This document shows, piece by piece, positions 55,701-64,000 of a stretch of 64,000 nt of DNA (its first letter is position 1; every line of letters begins with the position of its first letter). The notes under the pieces are model-generated. The model had not been told where the DNA came from. It ran no database searches and worked only from the letters and a program-made list of their open reading frames with translations. The DNA is from Idiomarina aquatica (GTDB lineage Bacteria; Pseudomonadota; Gammaproteobacteria; Enterobacterales; Alteromonadaceae). Both the position numbers and the translations under genes were made by a program. The stretch lies in NCBI RefSeq assembly GCF_003987185.1, contig NZ_PIPS01000002.1, positions 434,001 through 498,000 of the forward strand, written 5' to 3'.

Positions 55701-58700
55701 ATGACGCAACTTCCTAAGCTGGTCGCCGAACGCGGCTTACCGCAAGTGTACCAAACGTTTTTACAGGCGCTTGCAAAAACCAGTTACAGCGGAGATGTGG
55801 ATGTCAGTTATTCGGGGCGGCTTATTGCCGCCACCGATAACAGTGTTTATCAGCAGCTACCGCAGGGCGTGCTTTATCCCAAGAGCGTCATTGATCTGCA
55901 GATCATCACCTCGCTGGCGGCCGAGCAACGCTTTGCGGACGTGCAATTTTCGCCACGTGGCGGCGGCACCGGCACGAACGGCCAATCGTTAACGCCCGGC
56001 TTGGTGGTCGATCTCAGTCGTCACATGAACCGCGTACTCGAAGTGAACGTGGAGCAGGGCTGGGTTCGTGTGCAGGCCGGTGTGGTGAAAGATCAACTGA
56101 ACGACGCACTGCGCCCCTACGGTTATTTCTTTTCACCGGATTTATCGACCAGTAATCGTGCCACCTTAGGTGGCATGATCAACACCGATGCCTCTGGGCA
56201 AGGTTCACTGGTGTACGGGAAAACCAGTGATCACATTCTTGCGTTGAGTACCGTGTTAATGGGTGGCGAAAAGCTGGAAAGTGGTCCGGTATCGCTGCAG
56301 CAGGCACAAGCCATCAGTGAAAAAGCGACCGTGGTAGGACGCTTGTATCGTCAGGCTCTGGATACCTGCGTTGGCTTTCGTGATGATATCGACGCCAAGT
56401 TTCCACCGTTAAACCGCTTTTTAACCGGCTATGATCTCAAGCACACCTATGATCCTGAGCACAACACCCTGGATGTTTCACGGCTGATCGCTGGCTCTGA
56501 GGGCACCCTGGGTTTTGTCGCAGAAGCCAAACTTAACATCACCCCAATCCCGAAATACCGTACCTTAGTTAATGTTAAATACAGCGATTTTCAGGCGGCT
56601 CTGAATAACGCGCCGTTTTTGGTGCAGGCCAATGCCACCTCGGTTGAAACCATCGACAGTAAAGTGCTCAACCTGGCCCGTGAAGACATCATCTGGCATT
56701 CGGTTGAACCGTTGCTGACCGATGTCGAAGGGCACACCATGAACGGTATTAACATGGTGGAGTTTGCCAGTACCGACGAAGAGGAAAACCGCAGTAAAGT
56801 TTCGTCGTTGTGTGAACGGCTGGATAAGCTGATCAACAGCAAAGACGCAAAAGGTGTGATCGGGTATCAAATCTGTGACGACCTGCCAAGCATTCAAACC
56901 ATTTACGCCATGCGCAAGAAATCGGTCGGATTGCTGGGGGCTACCAAAGGTCGTCGTAAGCCCGTAGCCTTTGCTGAAGATACCGCAGTGCCGCCGGAAA
57001 AGCTGGCCGATTTTATCATGGAATTCCGCCAGTTACTGGATAACGCCGGTTTGCACTATGGCATGTTCGGTCATGCCGATGCCGGGGTGCTGCACGTACG
57101 CCCGGCACTGGATTTAACCGAACCCAATGACGAAAAGGTGCTGCGCGAAATCAGTGACAAGGTGGCCGCCTTAACCGCAAAATACGGCGGGTTAATGTGG
57201 GGTGAACACGGTAAAGGTTATCGTTCGGAATACGCGCCGGCGTTTTTTGGTGAGCAATTATTTACCGAATTACGCAAGATAAAAACGGCCGTCGACCCCA
57301 ACAACCAACTGAATCCGGGAAAAATCTGCACACCGCTTGAAGGCGAACACCAATTGGTGTCCGTTGATGCAACTAAGCGCGGTTATTATGACCGGCAAAT
57401 TCCGGTAGCGACCCGCGACAGCTTCCGCAATGCCATGGACTGTAATGGTAACGGGCTTTGTTTTAACTACGACACCAGTGCGGTTATGTGCCCGAGCTAT
57501 AAAGTCAGTGGTGATCGCCGCTATTCTCCGAAAGGGCGTTCGTCATTGATGCGCGAATGGTTGCGACTGGGGGCAGCGGCAGGCTTCGATGCGGCGCAGT
57601 CACCGCAACAGCCACTGCCGTGGCCGAAGAAAATGCTCAATCGTTGGTTGCACCGCGACGACTTCAGTCACGAGGTGCGGGCGTCGATGGATAAATGCCT
57701 GGCGTGTAAAGCCTGTACCAACCAATGCCCGGTCAGCGTTGACGTACCGACATTCCGAGCGCGCTTTTTAGAACATTATTACAGTCGCTACGCCAGGCCG
57801 CTAAAAGACTGGCTGGTTAAAAATGTGGAAACCACCGCACGCTGGGGGGCTAAGGCGCCGCGTCTAAGCAACGCGCTGACTAATAACTCGGTGTCGCGAA
57901 CGGTACTGGAATCAGTGGTCGGTTACGTCGATACGCCGGAGTTTTCAGTACCCAGTCTGTCGCAACGCTGGCGAAAGCTGCAATTGCCGAGCATGGATAC
58001 GAGCGACATTTTGGCCTGTGATGACGCCGAACGCGAAAACTTTGTCGTTATTGTGCAGGACCCGTTTACCAGTTTCTATGAGGCGGGTGTGGTCGAAGCC
58101 TTTGCGATGGTGGTTAAACGACTGGGCTACACGCCGGTGTTGTTGCCGTTTAAAGGCCATGGTAAAGCGCAACACGTAAAAGGCTATCTCAGTGAGTTTA
58201 AACAAACGGCGGCAACCGTGGCTGAGCAACTGCTGCCGTTATGTGAACGTGGCATTGAATTGGTCGGCGTCGACAGTTCAACGGCACTGGTATTCCGCGA
58301 CGAATACCGGCAGGCTCTGGGCGATGAGATCGCGGCTAAGCTGCAAGTGAAAACGGTGGTTGAGTGGTTTGAAGGTAAGCCACTGTCACCGATGGCGGAG
58401 ACCACCAACCGCACCTATGGATTACTGTTACATTGTACAGAGCAGAGTTTTATTCCGGAGTCAGCGAAACACTGGCAACAGCTGTTTCGGGCGTTTGGTC
58501 TGCAACTGGATGTAGTGAACGTTGGTTGTTGCGGTATGGCCGGTACCTTTGGCCACGAAAAACAACATCAGCAGGACAGCAAGGCGCTGTATCAAATGGG
58601 CTGGCAACAGGCGATTGATGCGTACGGAACCAGCGGCATTGTCGCCACCGGGTTTTCCTGTCGTTCACAGGTTAAACGGATGGAAAACAAGCGGGTGAGG

Positions 58701-58736
58701 CACCCGCTGGAAGTTGTACTCGCGTGCTTTGACTAG
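55701..58736 (+). CDS. ydiJ: FAD/4Fe-4S oxidoreductase YdiJ, D-2-hydroxyglutarate dehydrogenase-like
   Basis: A 1011-residue multidomain protein (E. coli YdiJ 1018). The N-terminal FAD-binding type 4 domain (SPRGGGTGTNGQSL near residue 90), the FAD-oxidase C domain (HADAGVLHVRP near 457), a ferredoxin-like Fe-S module (CLACKACTNQCP near 665) and a C-terminal cysteine-rich CCG region (GCCGMAGTFGHE near 954) are visible. YdiJ oxidises D-2-hydroxyglutarate and similar D-2-hydroxy acids, feeding electrons to the respiratory chain. It lies 39 bp after ppsA. Two hairpins occur at its 3' end, the second covering the stop. Confidence 0.93.
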   Translation: MTQLPKLVAERGLPQVYQTFLQALAKTSYSGDVDVSYSGRLIAATDNSVYQQLPQGVLYPKSVIDLQIITSLAAEQRFADVQFSPRGGGTGTNGQSLTPGLVVDLSRHMNRVLEVNVEQGWVRVQAGVVKDQLNDALRPYGYFFSPDLSTSNRATLGGMINTDASGQGSLVYGKTSDHILALSTVLMGGEKLESGPVSLQQAQAISEKATVVGRLYRQALDTCVGFRDDIDAKFPPLNRFLTGYDLKHTYDPEHNTLDVSRLIAGSEGTLGFVAEAKLNITPIPKYRTLVNVKYSDFQAALNNAPFLVQANATSVETIDSKVLNLAREDIIWHSVEPLLTDVEGHTMNGINMVEFASTDEEENRSKVSSLCERLDKLINSKDAKGVIGYQICDDLPSIQTIYAMRKKSVGLLGATKGRRKPVAFAEDTAVPPEKLADFIMEFRQLLDNAGLHYGMFGHADAGVLHVRPALDLTEPNDEKVLREISDKVAALTAKYGGLMWGEHGKGYRSEYAPAFFGEQLFTELRKIKTAVDPNNQLNPGKICTPLEGEHQLVSVDATKRGYYDRQIPVATRDSFRNAMDCNGNGLCFNYDTSAVMCPSYKVSGDRRYSPKGRSSLMREWLRLGAAAGFDAAQSPQQPLPWPKKMLNRWLHRDDFSHEVRASMDKCLACKACTNQCPVSVDVPTFRARFLEHYYSRYARPLKDWLVKNVETTARWGAKAPRLSNALTNNSVSRTVLESVVGYVDTPEFSVPSLSQRWRKLQLPSMDTSDILACDDAERENFVVIVQDPFTSFYEAGVVEAFAMVVKRLGYTPVLLPFKGHGKAQHVKGYLSEFKQTAATVAEQLLPLCERGIELVGVDSSTALVFRDEYRQALGDEIAAKLQVKTVVEWFEGKPLSPMAETTNRTYGLLLHCTEQSFIPESAKHWQQLFRAFGLQLDVVNVGCCGMAGTFGHEKQHQQDSKALYQMGWQQAIDAYGTSGIVATGFSCRSQVKRMENKRVRHPLEVVLACFD

Positions 58737-58746
58737 CACGCGAGTA
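58690..58746. terminator. Tandem hairpins at the ydiJ end, the second spanning its stop codon
   Basis: AGCGGGTG (58690-58697) pairs with CACCCGCT (58701-58708) around AGG, inside the last codons of ydiJ. TACTCGCGTGCT (58717-58728) pairs perfectly over 12 bp with AGCACGCGAGTA (58735-58746), with TTGACT as loop; the TAG stop starts at 58734. The convergent gene ends at 58754. No T-tract follows on either strand. Confidence 0.55.
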
Positions 58747-58753
58747 ACACCGT

Positions 58754-59791
58754 TTACTTTTTGGCGTTAGCGATGATTTCGCGCGCCATTTCGTCAGCCA
58801 GTTCTCCGGTCGGACGATCTTCTTCTTTAGCACGGGTAAATAGCTTATCCAGGGTATTGTAGATATCACGTACCCGTTTGTCGGTCTCTTCCAACGACAT
58901 GTTAGCCGCTTCTGAACAAACGTGGATAACGCCGCCGGCATTAATGACATAATCCGGTGCGTAAAGAATGCCCATGTCTTTGACCATCTTGTCATGCTTA
59001 GGATTGGCCAACTGGTTGTTCGCACTACCGGCAATGATTTTGCACTTCAATTGCTTCAGTGTTTCATCGTTGATGGTCGCACCCAGCGCGCATGGCGCAT
59101 AAATGTCAGCGTCAACCGAGTAGATTTCATCTAAGCCGACAACGGTTGCGCCCAATTCGTTCTTCGCGCGCTCCAGTGCTTCTTCGTTGATGTCGGTAAC
59201 GATCAGCTCAGCGCCGTCTTCGCGACAGTACTTGGCAAAGTCATAACCAACTGCACCCAGACCCTGAACCGCGATTTTAACGCCATTCAGATCTTCACTG
59301 CCCAAGCGATGCTTGGCCGCGGCTTTAAGACCTAAATAGGTGCCCAGTGCGGTGTGTGGGGAAGGGTCACCGGCTTTATCCGCGGTACCGGCAACGTGCT
59401 GAGTTTCCTGTGCCACAATGTCAATATCGCTGGTGCGGATGTTGACGTCTTCCGCAGTGATGTATTTACCACCCAGGCTATTGATGAAACGGCCATACGC
59501 ACGGAACAGCTGCTCGCTCTTGATGGTTTTTGCGTCACCAATAATAACGGCTTTACCGCCACCCAGCGGCAAACCGGCCATGGCACTTTTGTAGGTCATA
59601 CCGCGTGACAAACGCAATACGTCGGTTAATGCTTCGGCTGATGAGCTGTAATTCCAAAGCCGTGTACCACCAAGGCTTGGGCCGAGCGTTGTATCATGAA
59701 CAGCGATGATGGCCTTCAGGCCAGATTCTTCGTCATGGCAAAATGCCACTTCTTCATGATGATCAAATTCAGGATGCTCGAATAGAGACAT
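58754..59791 (-). CDS. ldh: Leucine dehydrogenase (Glu/Leu/Phe/Val dehydrogenase family)
   Basis: A 345-residue NAD-dependent amino-acid dehydrogenase. The substrate-binding segment GPSLGGTRLWNY near residue 37, the catalytic lysine in AGLPLGGGKAVI near 80, TAEDVNI near 113 and the Rossmann motif VQGLGAVGYDFAK near 178 match leucine dehydrogenases of about 360 residues. It deaminates leucine, valine and isoleucine to the 2-oxo acids, opening branched-chain catabolism. It stands alone, with a palindromic operator candidate in its 137-bp upstream gap. AAGGAAG precedes the ATG. Confidence 0.9.
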   Translation of the reverse strand: MSLFEHPEFDHHEEVAFCHDEESGLKAIIAVHDTTLGPSLGGTRLWNYSSSAEALTDVLRLSRGMTYKSAMAGLPLGGGKAVIIGDAKTIKSEQLFRAYGRFINSLGGKYITAEDVNIRTSDIDIVAQETQHVAGTADKAGDPSPHTALGTYLGLKAAAKHRLGSEDLNGVKIAVQGLGAVGYDFAKYCREDGAELIVTDINEEALERAKNELGATVVGLDEIYSVDADIYAPCALGATINDETLKQLKCKIIAGSANNQLANPKHDKMVKDMGILYAPDYVINAGGVIHVCSEAANMSLEETDKRVRDIYNTLDKLFTRAKEEDRPTGELADEMAREIIANAKK

Positions 59792-59907
59792 GAATTTCCT
59801 TCCTCATTGGTTCTCGAAATTGCGCGCACATTACCATCAAGACAGGGTCTGCGCTACTTAATCCACGAAATAAAAAAACGAATTCAAACGCCTGTTTAGC
59901 AACTCTT

Positions 59908-59926
59908 GTTTACAGTTAACGTAAAC
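59908..59926. promoter_or_regulatory. Palindromic operator candidate upstream of leucine dehydrogenase
   Basis: GTTTAC (59908-59913) pairs with GTAAAC (59921-59926) around AGTTAAC. The site lies 117-135 bp upstream of the leucine dehydrogenase ATG and just after the roxA stop. By memory it resembles TTTACG...CGTAAA-type operators of regulators of branched-chain amino-acid breakdown such as LiuR. The match to a given regulator is not established. Confidence 0.4.
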
Positions 59927-59928
59927 TG

Positions 59929-62480
<2,552 letters not shown>

Positions 62481-62521
62481 TCAATAGTAGTTAATTAAAG
62501 TATCAATAAATTGTGCACGCT

Positions 62522-63142
62522 TCAGGCGGACTGCAATAACTGCTTTGCGGTATCCAGCATACGTTTGCGCGAAAATAAAAAGTGCCGGCGTTTGCCGCCC
62601 ACTTGTTGCCACAGTACGGCACTGCGCACACCCGCGAGTAACAACGCCCGAATATGATGCTGATTCGCTTCATTTTTTAAATGTGTCGGATTGCCGTTGA
62701 TGCGGATGGGTTGTCCCAGCGGGCTGATGAGCTCGCGATAAATCGACGCCAGACTTTGCAGAATACGATAACGTTCGAAACCAAACTCATGGTACTGGCG
62801 GCTGACTTGCTCTAACTGCCGGCCGAGTTCGGCCAAGGCCTTTTTATCGTTCAACAGACGTCGCGAAAGGTGGATCATGCCGACCATATAACGCGTTAAT
62901 TCAAGGTCTTTTTGCGTGCCGTTGCCCATTTGCTGCAACAGCGTATTAAAGCCGGGGCGCATGGCTTCCAGCGAACCGTAAACGGCCAGCGTGGATTCCG
63001 GTTCCAGGTTCAGCACACTGTTGATCAGCGTGTCGGTAACGGTATCGTGCAGCACCTGACCGGAACGCGCCAATTGTTGTACCGCGGCCGCACTCAGCGC
63101 CATGCCCGACAGCGCCAGTACCCGTTGTTGCCAATCATTCAT
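62522..63142 (-). CDS. hflD: High frequency lysogenization protein HflD homologue
   Basis: A 206-residue mostly helical HflD (YcfC) protein (E. coli 213), peripheral to the inner membrane. In E. coli it binds lambda CII and affects lysogeny; its housekeeping role is unclear. The N-terminal [21 protein letters not shown] and [23 protein letters not shown] near residue 148 are typical. It overlaps mnmA by 4 bp. Confidence 0.92.
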   Translation of the reverse strand: MNDWQQRVLALSGMALSAAAVQQLARSGQVLHDTVTDTLINSVLNLEPESTLAVYGSLEAMRPGFNTLLQQMGNGTQKDLELTRYMVGMIHLSRRLLNDKKALAELGRQLEQVSRQYHEFGFERYRILQSLASIYRELISPLGQPIRINGNPTHLKNEANQHHIRALLLAGVRSAVLWQQVGGKRRHFLFSRKRMLDTAKQLLQSA

Positions 63143-64000
63143 AGCTTGACCTCAAAGTCGGTCAAACGTTGTTCGATAATACCGCCGCCAAGGCAAACCT
63201 CATCAAGGTAGAAGACCGCCGACTGACCCGGGGTTACCGCCGCTACCGGCTCATCAAAAATCACTTCAACCTGGTCGTCACCCAATGGCGTCACCTGGCA
63301 GGGAATGTCCTGCTGCCGATAACGCGTTTTCACCGCGCAACGTAATGGCTGTTGTAGTGGCTTACGATCAATCCAGTGCAATTGGCCGGCAACCAGTCCT
63401 TTTGAATACAAACGCGGATGATGCTTACCCTGAGCGACGATTAATACGTTTCGCTCAATGTCTTTATCCACCACATACCAAGGATCGTCAGACGCATCGG
63501 CCAAGCCGCCGATGTGCAGCCCTTTACGCTGACCAATGGTGTGGTACATCAGTCCTTCGTGTTGACCAAGCTCTTCGCCATCAACCGATTCAATGGTTCC
63601 TGGCTGCGCCGGCAGGTACTGCTGCAAAAAGTCTTTAAATTTCCGTTCACCGATAAAACAAATCCCGGTAGAGTCTTTTTTACCGGCGGTAACCAAACCC
63701 TGCTGCTCGGCGATCCGGCGAACTTCGGGTTTTTCCAGTTCGCCGACCGGGAACAGGGTCTGAGCGACGTGTTCGTGGCTCAGCGTATAGAGGAAATAAC
63801 TCTGATCTTTGTTGTTATCAACGCCACGCAGTAATTGCCACTGCTTGCCGTCATAGGCACGGCGGACATAGTGGCCGGTCGCAATGTAATCGGCCCCCAG
63901 GGCTTCTGCGGCAAACTCCAGAAACGCTTTAAACTTAATTTCTTTGTTGCACATAATGTCCGGGTTGGGAGTGCGCCCGGCTTTATACTCGTCGAGGAAA
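63139..64000 (-). CDS. mnmA: tRNA-specific 2-thiouridylase MnmA, C-terminal part (5' end outside window)
   Basis: The C-terminal roughly 287 residues of MnmA, which makes 2-thiouridine at U34 of tRNA-Glu, -Lys and -Gln. The frame is open to the window edge: residues [17 protein letters not shown] hold the first catalytic cysteine region, so the ATG at 63954 is internal. [16 protein letters not shown] holds the second catalytic cysteine. RKGLHIGG and a beta-barrel C-terminal domain follow. The N-terminal ATP-pyrophosphatase P-loop lies upstream of the window. It is followed by hflD with a 4-bp overlap. Confidence 0.95.
   Translation of the reverse strand, partial: FLDEYKAGRTPNPDIMCNKEIKFKAFLEFAAEALGADYIATGHYVRRAYDGKQWQLLRGVDNNKDQSYFLYTLSHEHVAQTLFPVGELEKPEVRRIAEQQGLVTAGKKDSTGICFIGERKFKDFLQQYLPAQPGTIESVDGEELGQHEGLMYHTIGQRKGLHIGGLADASDDPWYVVDKDIERNVLIVAQGKHHPRLYSKGLVAGQLHWIDRKPLQQPLRCAVKTRYRQQDIPCQVTPLGDDQVEVIFDEPVAAVTPGQSAVFYLDEVCLGGGIIEQRLTDFEVKL

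Overview
The window is a dense, ordinary-looking stretch of chromosome from a gammaproteobacterium, most likely a marine Alteromonadales and possibly Idiomarinaceae. I infer this from gene order and protein character, not from a database search. Supporting points are: the gyrA-serC-hisC-aroA-cmk-rpsA-ihfB-lapA-lapB-pyrF run; the yceD-rpmF-plsX-fabHDG-acpP-pabC-mltG-tmk-holB-pilZ-tatD run; mnmA-hflD-purB-roxA; ppsR/ppsA beside a YdiJ-type flavoprotein; and amino-acid-oriented metabolism (leucine dehydrogenase, asparaginase, an NSS-type transporter, PEP synthase). I found no tRNA or rRNA genes, insertion sequences, prophage, CRISPR array, toxin-antitoxin pair or defence genes. Almost every base belongs to a recognisable core gene.

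Layout. 1-2165: 3' part of hrpA. 2187-6344 (minus): grxA, then the class Ia ribonucleotide reductase operon nrdA-nrdB-yfaE, preceded by two NrdR-box-like sites. 6628-8077 (minus): ubiG followed by a MupP-like HAD phosphatase. 8291-19656 (plus): gyrA, serC, hisC, aroA, cmk, rpsA, ihfB, lapA, lapB, pyrF. 19738-20079: a small secreted ComEA-like protein, convergent with rne (20146-23139, minus). 23651-25887 (plus): rluC, a HAD hydrolase and a Maf/YceF pyrophosphatase. 25918-35245 (plus): yceD, rpmF and the fatty-acid cluster through tatD. 35316-35439: a candidate small RNA gene. 35517-37001: prpD. 37011-41322 (minus): NSS transporter, ansA, sppA. 41435-42001: nitroreductase. 42074-43474 (minus): asnS. 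43603-43962: small unknown membrane protein. 43978-49104: the biotin locus, bioA divergent from bioB-F-C-D. 49176-52341: htpX, a class II DAHP synthase and a DUF1338 protein. 52374-58736: ppsR divergent from ppsA, then ydiJ. 58754-64000 (minus): leucine dehydrogenase, roxA, purB, hflD and the truncated start of mnmA.

Functional themes are deoxynucleotide supply (nrd, grxA, tmk), aromatic amino-acid and serine supply (serC, hisC, aroA, DAHP synthase), translation (rpsA, rpmF, rluC, asnS, mnmA, roxA), fatty-acid and envelope synthesis (fab, plsX, mltG, lapAB, mupP) and the complete late biotin pathway.

I did not find an undescribed multi-gene system. The observations most worth following lie between genes: a promoter-hairpin-terminator unit between tatD and prpD; promoters for rluC and yceD that would give leaderless mRNAs, with GC-rich discriminators; GGA-loop hairpins ahead of rpsA; a sigma-32-like promoter for htpX; a palindromic operator candidate ahead of leucine dehydrogenase; a 33-bp inverted repeat in the gyrA leader; and perfect or near-perfect hairpins spanning stop codons at convergent gene ends.
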